From: Synergistota bacterium
GTDB taxonomy: Bacteria > Synergistota > JAGHAJ01
Direction of reading: 5' to 3'
Length of the DNA stretch: 5,883 bases
NCBI GenBank assembly: GCA_021161545.1
Contig: JAGHAJ010000069.1
Span: 1 to 5,883 of the forward strand
Each line of letters begins with the position of its first letter. Within the stretch, counting starts at the first letter, position 1. The position numbers and the translations under genes are program-made. This document shows, piece after piece, positions 1 through 5,400 of the stretch. A model generated the notes under the pieces. That model did no database searches, was not told the DNA's origin, and worked only from the letters and a program-made list of their open reading frames with translations.

Positions 1-107
1 CAGGCACACCAGAAGAAGTAGCCCATATAAGTTCTTCTTACACAGGTAAATATCTATGGGCCAAGATTCAAGATAGTTGGGGAGGAAGCTGGGTTGAAAA
101 TACGTAG
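1..107 (+). CDS. uvrA: UvrA excinuclease ABC subunit A, C-terminal end (5' partial)
   Basis: Reading from base 3, 34 codons run to a TAG at 105-107. The peptide opens with GTPEEVA and continues through SYTGKYL. This is the conserved C-terminal signature of UvrA, the DNA-damage-recognition ATPase of nucleotide excision repair, which ends GTPEEVA...S.TG.YL in most bacteria. After that motif there is a short, unconserved tail of about 15 residues ending WVENT. The ATPase domains and zinc modules lie upstream of the window and cannot be judged. The last 14 bases overlap the next gene, which starts at TTG in another frame, so the two are probably cotranscribed. The identification rests on a short but distinctive motif. 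Confidence 0.85.
   Translation, partial: GTPEEVAHISSSYTGKYLWAKIQDSWGGSWVENT
79..85 (+). promoter_or_regulatory. Shine-Dalgarno site deciding the TTG start of the glycosyltransferase
   Basis: GGGGAGG at 79-85 lies within the uvrA coding tail, 8 bases before TTG at 94. No ATG or GTG with comparable spacing is in this frame nearby, and the protein's conserved N-terminal Rossmann strand (KIGIIVLSNLGD) begins about ten residues after this start. These points favour TTG-94 as the true initiation codon. Confidence 0.75.
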
Positions 108-1080
108 AAACAGTATAAGAAAAATTGGAATAATTGTGCTTAGCAACCTTGGAGATAACATTCTCCTGACACCCGCTGTTTGTAACCTTGTTGAGTATTT
201 TAACGAAGCCAGTTTCTATGTGTTCGTACCATCAGGTTCGGAAGAAGTTTTCTCTTTCTTGCCAAACCTCGAGGAAATTGTTCCTTACAGCAGGGAAGAA
301 AACGGTAGATGGTATCTTATCAAGGCACTCAGGGAACGGAAACTTGATTTGGTGGTGGACTTTAGGTGCACGCTGGTACCATGGCTTTCAGGTGCCCGCT
401 ATAAACCAACATTTTTTTTCAAAGAATTCTTCATATCGAAACGTAACCTACACGAAGCAGATAGAAATATTGCTATGCTTAAAAAAGTTTTAGGTATTCC
501 TGTAAGAAGATGTAACCTCACCTTTCAGGTGAAAGGTGAGGACAAAGTGTGGATAAAGGAGGTATTTAAAGATTACTCTATATCTAAAGAAGAAAAGAAA
601 ATAGCTTTAGCAATAGGTGCAAACTGGGACAAGAAAAGATGGCCTATAGACAAGTTTGCAAAACTCGCAGATGATTTATCCATGAATAGAAAATGCCGGT
701 TTTTTCTTATCGGAAGTAGGGAGGATGAAAGAGATCTTGCGAGTGATTTTATAAAACTTAGTAATGTTAATACTGTCAATCTGGTTGGGAGAACAACGCT
801 TGGTAGATTGGCTGCACTTTTAGAAAGTATAGATTTACTCATTAGTAATGACACTGGCGTTCTTCACTTGGCGTCTGCTATGCAGGCGCCAACAGTCGCT
901 ATATTTGGTCCAGGAAACTGGAAAAGATATGGCCCTTATGGTAACAAATACATTATAGTCCACTTGGACCTCCCTTGTATGCCTTGTAACAGAAATTATT
1001 GTAAATATGGCGATTTTAGATGCATAAAAGATATACCTGTAGAGATGGTGGAAAGGGCATGCTATGAAATATGGGATTGA
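94..1080 (+). CDS. Glycosyltransferase family 9 (ADP-heptose:LPS heptosyltransferase-like)
   Basis: This 328-residue protein has the GT9 (Pfam Glyco_transf_9) layout of two Rossmann-like domains, at the family's usual length. The N-terminal domain opens with IGIIVLSNLGDNILLTP (about 11-27), where D21 matches the acidic residue conserved in WaaC/WaaF enzymes. The C-terminal domain starts near residue 168 with IGANWDKKRWP (174-184) and carries the donor-binding signature SNDTGVLHLASA (251-262) followed by VAIFGP. A cysteine group, C295, C298, C303 and C310, matches the C-x2-C...C...C tail seen in many GT9 proteins. Family members transfer heptose or another sugar from a nucleotide donor to lipid A-core at the inner face of the cytoplasmic membrane; the actual sugar here is unknown. 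The gene starts inside uvrA and overlaps the permease by 17 bases. It contains two strong inverted repeats (516-541 and 868-892). Confidence 0.9.
   Translation: MKIRRNSIRKIGIIVLSNLGDNILLTPAVCNLVEYFNEASFYVFVPSGSEEVFSFLPNLEEIVPYSREENGRWYLIKALRERKLDLVVDFRCTLVPWLSGARYKPTFFFKEFFISKRNLHEADRNIAMLKKVLGIPVRRCNLTFQVKGEDKVWIKEVFKDYSISKEEKKIALAIGANWDKKRWPIDKFAKLADDLSMNRKCRFFLIGSREDERDLASDFIKLSNVNTVNLVGRTTLGRLAALLESIDLLISNDTGVLHLASAMQAPTVAIFGPGNWKRYGPYGNKYIIVHLDLPCMPCNRNYCKYGDFRCIKDIPVEMVERACYEIWD
516..541. repeat. Perfect 11-bp inverted repeat inside the GT9 gene
   Basis: CCTCACCTTTC (516-526) and its exact reverse complement GAAAGGTGAGG (531-541) flank the 4-base loop AGGT. It encodes residues 141-150, in the linker between the two Rossmann domains, where GT9 length and sequence vary. 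There is no T-run on either side, so it is not an intrinsic terminator. The right arm contains AGGTGA, a good Shine-Dalgarno match, upstream of an in-frame GTG at 547. An RNA hairpin or a protein-binding palindrome are both possible; function is unknown. Confidence 0.8.
868..892 (+). repeat. GC-rich imperfect hairpin in the GT9 gene
   Basis: Left arm TTGGCGTCTGC (868-878) and right arm GCAGGCGCCAA (882-892) can form an 11-bp RNA stem with one G-U wobble (874:886) around the triloop UAU. It covers codons 259-267, just after the donor-binding SNDTG motif. No T-run follows, so it is not a terminator. The amino acids here are themselves conserved, so the structure may be partly a by-product of coding. 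Confidence 0.6.
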
Positions 1081-2068
1081 ATACCTAAAGCTAAGGCTTA
1101 AGGAGAAATACAGAAAAAGAAAGCTTATATTATTTGTGCTCATAGCAATACTCGCGCTTTCTCTTCTTTTAAATGCAGGTATAGGTAGTGTTCCCATTCC
1201 CATTAGCAGTATCTTCAATTTACATTCAAGAATAGGGGAAATATTCTGGCTCATAAGATTGCCAAGACTGTTACTTGCAGTGGTTGTAGGTGCTGCACTT
1301 TCTGTTTCCGGAACAGTTATGCAGGGGTTGTTTAGAAATCCAATGGCAGGTCCATACTTGCTGGGTACATCTGCTGGAGCAGGTGTTGGTGGAGCTATCG
1401 GATTTCTCCTTGGAGGTATATATTCGGTAAGTTTACTATCATTTGTGGGAGCAATGCTCCCGACATACATATCCTATAGATTATCAAAAACACGATATGG
1501 TGCCAATATCTTAATCTTAATACTTACCGGTATAGCTATAAGCGCATTACTATCTTCACTTATAACACTTTTGCTATTTTTAGCCGGAAACCAACTTCAC
1601 AACGTATTCTTTTGGCTTATGGGCAGCCTCAGTAGTGCCAACTGGTATACACTCCTGATATCCAGCGTACCTATATTCACAGCTCTTCTTTTTATTGGAA
1701 GGCTTTCTACAGAGCTTAATGCACTGGCTTTGGGAGAAGAGACTGCTTCATCCATAGGAATAAACACAGAACACTATAAAAAGATACTTTTATTCTTTTC
1801 GTCTTTGCTAACATCCTCGTCTGTTGCAGTATCCGGTATAATAGGCTTCGTAGGGTTAGTAATACCCCATATATGCAGGTTATTATTTGGTTACGACAAC
1901 CGGATCGTTATACCCGCATCAGCCCTAATAGGTAGCACATTCATGCTGTGGTCAGATACTGTATCAAGAAGCATAATATCTCCCGCTGAAATTCCTATTG
2001 GTATAGTTACATCTTTGGTAGGTGCACCCTTTTTCATGTATCTTCTGCTGAGAAGGAAGGGTAAATAA
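1064..2068 (+). CDS. FecCD/BtuC-family ABC transporter permease
   Basis: The 334 residues match the family's usual length. FecCD permeases (Pfam FecCD; BtuC, FhuB and FepD type) form a dimeric inner-membrane channel importing iron chelates, heme or cobalamin together with an ATPase and a periplasmic binding protein. Visible hallmarks are a basic N-terminus leading into a first membrane helix (about 20-38), RLPRLLLAVVVGAALSVSG (65-83), QGLFRNPMAGPYLLG (87-101), the coupling-loop segment ALGEETASSIGIN (222-234), IGFVGLVIPHICRLL (260-274), and a C-terminal PAEIPIGIVTSLVGAPFF (307-324). About ten hydrophobic segments are present and no truncation is seen. The gene starts within the glycosyltransferase tail after a weak AAAGGG site at 1052-1057, implying translational coupling. 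No ATPase or binding-protein gene lies next to it here, so the substrate cannot be inferred. Its last 35 bases overlap the MFS gene on the other strand. Confidence 0.92.
   Translation: MKYGIEYLKLRLKEKYRKRKLILFVLIAILALSLLLNAGIGSVPIPISSIFNLHSRIGEIFWLIRLPRLLLAVVVGAALSVSGTVMQGLFRNPMAGPYLLGTSAGAGVGGAIGFLLGGIYSVSLLSFVGAMLPTYISYRLSKTRYGANILILILTGIAISALLSSLITLLLFLAGNQLHNVFFWLMGSLSSANWYTLLISSVPIFTALLFIGRLSTELNALALGEETASSIGINTEHYKKILLFFSSLLTSSSVAVSGIIGFVGLVIPHICRLLFGYDNRIVIPASALIGSTFMLWSDTVSRSIISPAEIPIGIVTSLVGAPFFMYLLLRRKGK
1446..1462 (+). repeat. Short GC-rich hairpin in the permease gene
   Basis: GGGAGC (1447-1452) and GCTCCC (1456-1461) form a perfect 6-bp stem around AAT, extended by a T-G wobble at 1446:1462. 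No T-run follows. It lies in coding sequence and may be chance. Confidence 0.4.
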
Positions 2069-3182
2069 CCTTTAACATGGACAGTAGTGAAAGAACGGCC
2101 ATGAGTAATATCGATAGTACAAGTGCGTAATACCCATATCGTATTTTTATCCACATTCCAAGAAATGGAGATGAAGCACTTATCGTTCCTACTACAGACT
2201 CATATAACCCCACAACTTTAGCCCTCTCATGTGTACCAGACATAGAGGAAAGCATAAGATTGGAAGATATTAAACAATATTGTTGAAATACAAAAGATAC
2301 TGCAAACATCCATATATTACCTCCAGTTAGGACCCATACGAACAGGATAATAGCCCAAGCTATGATACTCAAAGAAAACACCTTTTTTGCGTTAGCTTCA
2401 GTGATAAAGTAAGCACCAAGTATACTACTGAGTGCTGCTACTATGTTACCCATCGAAAAGACAAAGTTTATGTAGCTGTCAGAAAAAGACCTTATTTCCT
2501 TGTAGAAAAGGGTAGGAAATGGTCCATACGGGATAGCATTGAGTATCATCCCGAAAAACGTGCCTGCAACCATAAACCATAATAAATTCTTAGTAAATGA
2601 AAGGTGGAAGCTCCCTCTCTTTTCAGAATTCCTGAGGGTTTCTTCAAGAAAGAGATGCCTAAGTGCACCGGCAATTCCTACTACGATAGCTGTAATGATG
2701 AATAGGTTTGGTATGTCAGTAAACTTTAGTAGAAATGCCCCAGACAGAGTACCTAAAGCAAGCCCGGCGGATACGGATCCTTCAAGGAAGGAAAAAGATT
2801 TCCCTTTACCTTCTGATGAAGATGACTCAAACACAAGAGATAAAAAAGACGGCATCTGCATTGAAGATACTACTTCTGAAAGGGAGGCCAACAAGATAAA
2901 TATGTATGGACTCTTTGTAAATGCCATCATCGCATATAGAGCTGCCCCAATATATGTAGGCAACACAATTAGATTTTTCCTTCCAAACCTATCAGAGAGA
3001 TACCCACCCAGCACCTGTGCACTTGTAAATCCTATCAACATAGAAGCGTAAGCTATTCCTACTAACCAGTCAGTAGCACCTAGCTGTTTTAAATACACGG
3101 GTGTCAGGTAGTACCATGTAAATATTATTGCTACATTCATAAAGATTGTAATAGATGTTACATGTATGTTCCTTTTCACCAT
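2034..3182 (-). CDS. Major facilitator superfamily transporter (12-TM, probable efflux)
   Basis: This 382-residue, strongly hydrophobic protein has about twelve membrane segments in two six-helix halves joined by a basic, polar loop near residues 180-198 (EETLRNSEKRGSF). The loop between helices 2 and 3 carries the canonical MFS motif A, GGYLSDRFGRKN (59-70). The N-terminus is short (about 8 residues) before helix 1, as is usual, which supports the ATG at 3182; starting at the next in-frame Met (residue 15) would cut into helix 1. MFS proteins of this size are proton-driven or facilitative; many are drug or sugar efflux pumps, but no substrate can be read from the sequence. The gene stands alone on the minus strand, convergent with the permease (overlap 2034-2068) and divergent from the epimerase. 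It is the only complete gene here without a recognisable Shine-Dalgarno site, which fits the leaderless mRNA predicted from its promoter. Confidence 0.9.
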   Translation of the reverse strand: MVKRNIHVTSITIFMNVAIIFTWYYLTPVYLKQLGATDWLVGIAYASMLIGFTSAQVLGGYLSDRFGRKNLIVLPTYIGAALYAMMAFTKSPYIFILLASLSEVVSSMQMPSFLSLVFESSSSEGKGKSFSFLEGSVSAGLALGTLSGAFLLKFTDIPNLFIITAIVVGIAGALRHLFLEETLRNSEKRGSFHLSFTKNLLWFMVAGTFFGMILNAIPYGPFPTLFYKEIRSFSDSYINFVFSMGNIVAALSSILGAYFITEANAKKVFSLSIIAWAIILFVWVLTGGNIWMFAVSFVFQQYCLISSNLMLSSMSGTHERAKVVGLYESVVGTISASSPFLGMWIKIRYGYYALVLSILLMAVLSLLSMLKVIYPSFSAEDT

Positions 3183-3219
3183 TGAATGTAAGTATATAAT
3201 GGAAGGCTGGTTTTGTCAA
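3183..3219 (-). promoter_or_regulatory. Sigma-70 promoter of the MFS gene, predicted leaderless
   Basis: On the minus strand TTGACA (3219-3214, perfect -35) is followed after exactly 17 bases by TATACT (3196-3191, five of six -10 consensus bases). Upstream of the -35 is an A/T-rich stretch (about 3240-3225) that could act as an UP element. Only 8 bases separate the -10 from the ATG at 3182, so transcription should begin near 3184, zero to two bases before the start codon. No purine-rich ribosome site exists in that gap. Confidence 0.75.
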
Positions 3220-3271
3220 AGCCATCGATAATTTTTCTTCTCCTTTATGTTCACTTATCCCACATTTTGTA

Positions 3272-3300
3272 TTTCCTTAAAGTACAAGTAGCAGTATAAT
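3272..3300 (+). promoter_or_regulatory. Probable promoter of the epimerase-pheA-iolB-like unit
   Basis: A perfect -10 hexamer TATAAT lies at 3295-3300. The best -35 at 17-base spacing is TTTCCT (3272-3277), a weak match to TTGACA; TTGTAT at 3268 is closer in sequence but its 21-base spacing is too long. Transcription would begin near 3307, giving a leader of about 25 bases that includes the Shine-Dalgarno site. The weak -35 leaves room for an activator, but no operator is evident. Confidence 0.5.
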
Positions 3301-3317
3301 ATTAACCAACAAAAGCA

Positions 3318-3326
3318 AGAGGAGGT
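3318..3326 (+). promoter_or_regulatory. Strong Shine-Dalgarno site deciding the epimerase start
   Basis: AGAGGAGGT at 3318-3326 sits 6 to 7 bases before the ATG at 3332. A nearer ATG at 3327 is out of frame, only one or two bases from the site, and reads ATG-AAA-TGA, so the ATG at 3332 is the real start. Confidence 0.8.
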
Positions 3327-3331
3327 ATGAA

Positions 3332-4312
3332 ATGAAAACACTTGTAGTAACAGGCTCAGCAGGATTTATAGGCTGGAAAACGTCAGAAAAACTTCTTGAA
3401 GCTGGTCACAAAGTTGTAGGAATAGATAATCTTAATGATTACTACGACATCAGGCTAAAAGAATGGAGATTAAATTCCTTAAAGAAACACGGTAACTTTG
3501 TATTTTATCATGCAGACATAGAGGACTTTTCTCAGGTTTCCAAGATATTTGATAGCAATATGCCAATAGATGGCGTTATAAACCTTGCTGCAAGGGCAGG
3601 GGTGAGATATAGTCTGAAAGACCCTTTTGTCTACGTAAGAACAAATACTATTGGTCACTTAAACATACTTGAAGCATGCAGGCTCCGAGGTGTTAAGAAA
3701 GTCATACTTGCTTCCACATCTAGTCTCTACGCAGGCCAAAAGACCCCTTTCAAAGAGGAACTGGCAGTAAATAAACCAATTTCCCCTTACGCTGCCTCAA
3801 AAAAAAGTGCAGAGGTTATGAGTTACACATATTTCTATCTCTATGGTATATCAACCACAGTTCTCAGATATTTCACGGTATATGGACCTGCAGGCAGACC
3901 GGATATGAGTATATTCAGATTTATAAAGTGGATAGATGAGGGCAAGAAAGTAAAAGTTTTCGGGGATGGTAAACAGAGCAGAGATTTTACATACGTAAGT
4001 GATATAGCAGAAGGTACAATCAGAGCTCTATCCTTGGATGGCTATGATATAATTAACCTTGGTAATAATGAGCCTCATATTCTCATGGATATCATAAAGA
4101 TGATAGAAGATGTGTTGGGCAAAAAAGCAGAAATAGAATACCTGAAGTTCCATAAAGCAGACCTCAAAGAGACATGGGCAGATATACAAAAAGCTAATAA
4201 TCTACTTGCTTGGAAACCCCAGATATCCATAGAAGAAGGTATAAAACAAACCATAGAGTGGTACGTAAAAAACAAGAAGTGGTTGGAAGATATATTCTTA
4301 GGTGAAGAGTAA
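3332..4312 (+). CDS. NAD-dependent epimerase/dehydratase, UDP-glucuronate 4-epimerase-like
   Basis: This 326-residue extended short-chain dehydrogenase/reductase has the NAD-binding loop GSAGFIG (8-14), the acidic end of strand 2 in GIDNLNDYYD (30-39), and the catalytic set T129 (ASTSSLY), Y153 and K157 (YAASK). Several stretches are typical of UDP-glucuronate 4-epimerases: NLNDYYD followed by LKEWRL, NLAARAGVRYSLKDP (84-98), FTVYGPAGRPDMSIF (181-195) and the RDFTYVSDIAEG block (217-228). Such enzymes oxidise C4 of UDP-glucuronate with bound NAD+ and return hydride to the other face, giving UDP-galacturonate for surface polysaccharides. UDP-glucose 4-epimerase or a related sugar dehydratase remains possible. 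The residue after GFIG is W, where glucuronate epimerases usually have an aromatic F and GalE has a polar residue. The gene is the first of its unit; its TAA is immediately followed by the pheA ATG. Confidence 0.88.
   Translation: MKTLVVTGSAGFIGWKTSEKLLEAGHKVVGIDNLNDYYDIRLKEWRLNSLKKHGNFVFYHADIEDFSQVSKIFDSNMPIDGVINLAARAGVRYSLKDPFVYVRTNTIGHLNILEACRLRGVKKVILASTSSLYAGQKTPFKEELAVNKPISPYAASKKSAEVMSYTYFYLYGISTTVLRYFTVYGPAGRPDMSIFRFIKWIDEGKKVKVFGDGKQSRDFTYVSDIAEGTIRALSLDGYDIINLGNNEPHILMDIIKMIEDVLGKKAEIEYLKFHKADLKETWADIQKANNLLAWKPQISIEEGIKQTIEWYVKNKKWLEDIFLGEE
4300..4305 (+). promoter_or_regulatory. Ribosome binding site of pheA within the epimerase 3' end
   Basis: AGGTGA at 4300-4305 lies in the last codons of the epimerase, 7 bases before the pheA ATG at 4313. 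With the junction reading TAAATG, terminating ribosomes are well placed to reinitiate on pheA. Confidence 0.65.
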
Positions 4313-5377
4313 ATGGAAGACAAAGTGCTGAATGAATTAAGAAAAAAAATTGAAGACATAGATGGAAAGTTAATAAAATTCCTAAATGAACGTGCAAAAT
4401 TATCCATAAGGATAGGAGCAAGAAAAAAAGCATTAGACTTACCGATTGTAGATACAGAGAGAGAATCTTTTCTCTATAATAGGCTATTAAAACTGAATTT
4501 GGGCCCTTTGCATAATGATCACCTACTAGCCATATATAGGGAAATAATCTCATCCTCCAGAGCTTTACAGAAAGATATAAGAGTTTCATACCTTGGGCCA
4601 GAAGGCACATTCACACACATGGCAGCCATGAAGCAGTTTGGTAGTTCATCTCAATATTTTGCTGTGACTAGCGTAAAAGACGTATTCAGAGAGGTTGAAG
4701 CCAGAAACAGTGATTATGGGGTTGTTCCTGTGGAGAATTCAGTAGAGGGAGTGGTTACCTATACTCTCGATACCTTTTTTAACTCAAATCTACGAGTGGT
4801 AGGAGAGGTTTACCTGAAGGTATCACACGTCATTGCATCGAATAGAAAGGGTTTTTCCAAGGTGTATGGGCATCCTCAAGCAATAGCACAATGTAGAGAG
4901 TGGTTATCAAAGAGCCTTCCGGATGTTAGTATAATAGGAGTAGGAAGTTCTGCTGAAGCTGCCATAAAAGCAGCTTTAGAAACAGATGCAGCATGCATAA
5001 CAACTAAACTTGCCGCACAGAAGTATGGTCTAAATATAATAAAGGAACACATAGAAGACTATCCAAGTAACACAACGAGATTCTGGATACTTGGCAGAAA
5101 ATTACCAAGACCAACAGGTGAGGATAAAACATCTATCCTGTTCTCAGTAAAAAACGTTCCAGGTGCATTATATCGTGTGTTAGAAGTATTTGCAGTAGAC
5201 AATGTCAATCTAACAAAGCTGGAATCCAGACCCATGAAAAGTGTTCAGTGGGAGTATCTGTTCTTTGCAGACCTTACGGGACATTACACAGATGAAAGAG
5301 TAAAAAAGTCACTAACAGAATTGAATGATAAGGTGAATTATTTTAAACTCTTGGGTTCATACCCTAAAGGAATCTAA
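4313..5377 (+). CDS. pheA: Bifunctional chorismate mutase/prephenate dehydratase (P-protein)
   Basis: The 354-residue protein has three domains in order. Residues 1-88 are an AroQ-class chorismate mutase; lining it up with the E. coli domain keeps the active-site residues R10, R27, K38, D47, R50, E51 and Q86. Residues 91-262 are prephenate dehydratase, with YLGPEGTFTHMAA (93-105), VPVENSVEG (138-146), GHPQAIAQC (186-194) and the catalytic TRF (255-257). Residues 272-354 are an ACT domain with GALYRVL (284-290) and ESRP (304-307), the phenylalanine-binding motifs. The enzyme converts chorismate to prephenate and then phenylpyruvate, the committed branch to phenylalanine, in the cytoplasm. Intact GAL and ESRP motifs predict allosteric inhibition by phenylalanine. 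I see no leader peptide or attenuator before the gene, which is coupled to the epimerase, so control is probably mainly at the protein level. The identification is secure. Confidence 0.97.
   Translation: MEDKVLNELRKKIEDIDGKLIKFLNERAKLSIRIGARKKALDLPIVDTERESFLYNRLLKLNLGPLHNDHLLAIYREIISSSRALQKDIRVSYLGPEGTFTHMAAMKQFGSSSQYFAVTSVKDVFREVEARNSDYGVVPVENSVEGVVTYTLDTFFNSNLRVVGEVYLKVSHVIASNRKGFSKVYGHPQAIAQCREWLSKSLPDVSIIGVGSSAEAAIKAALETDAACITTKLAAQKYGLNIIKEHIEDYPSNTTRFWILGRKLPRPTGEDKTSILFSVKNVPGALYRVLEVFAVDNVNLTKLESRPMKSVQWEYLFFADLTGHYTDERVKKSLTELNDKVNYFKLLGSYPKGI
4953..4979 (+). repeat. 10-bp hairpin within pheA
   Basis: CTGAAGCTGC (4953-4962) pairs with GCAGCTTTAG (4970-4979) around the loop CATAAAA; one of the ten pairs is a G-U wobble. 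The segment encodes an alanine-rich helix (SSAEAAIKAALE), whose GCT/GCA codons favour such pairing, so it may be a coding by-product. No T-run follows. Confidence 0.45.
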
Positions 5378-5388
5378 CATTTAAGATT

Positions 5389-5395
5389 GGAGGTG
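5389..5395 (+). promoter_or_regulatory. Shine-Dalgarno site of the IolB-like gene
   Basis: GGAGGTG at 5389-5395 is 5 to 6 bases before the ATG at 5401, in the 23-base gap after pheA. An in-frame GTG at 5395 overlaps the site itself and is an unlikely start. Confidence 0.75.
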
Positions 5396-5400
5396 TGTCT

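Noticed and set aside
835-1470. 211-codon open frame on the minus strand
   Set aside because: It is antisense to the glycosyltransferase and permease, both firmly identified, and shows no coherent protein motif.
2027-2061. Possible bidirectional terminator at the convergent gene ends (CTTCT-GCTG-AGAAG, with outer CCCTT/AAGGG)
   Set aside because: The core stem is only 5 bp, the outer pairing needs a 10-versus-1 internal loop, and neither strand has a T-run after the stem.
2223-2248. Interrupted inverted repeat CCTCT-C-ATGT / ACAT-AGAGG
   Set aside because: It has a bulged base and lies in the MFS coding sequence; pairing of this quality is expected by chance at this length.
2273-2284. 12-base perfect palindrome AACAATATTGTT
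   Set aside because: About one such palindrome is expected by chance in a sequence this long, and it is inside the MFS coding region.
2539-3051. 170-codon open frame on the plus strand
   Set aside because: It lies wholly antisense to the MFS gene, has no ribosome site or recognisable domain, and its composition is that of a shadow frame.
3202-3223. Possible operator (GGCT...AGCC) over the MFS -35 element
   Set aside because: The matching arms are only 4 bases, too short to claim a regulator site.
3327-3335. Two-codon upstream ORF (ATG-AAA-TGA) overlapping the epimerase start
   Set aside because: Its ATG is only one or two bases from the Shine-Dalgarno core, too close for initiation, and such tiny ORFs arise often by chance near ATGAAATGA strings.
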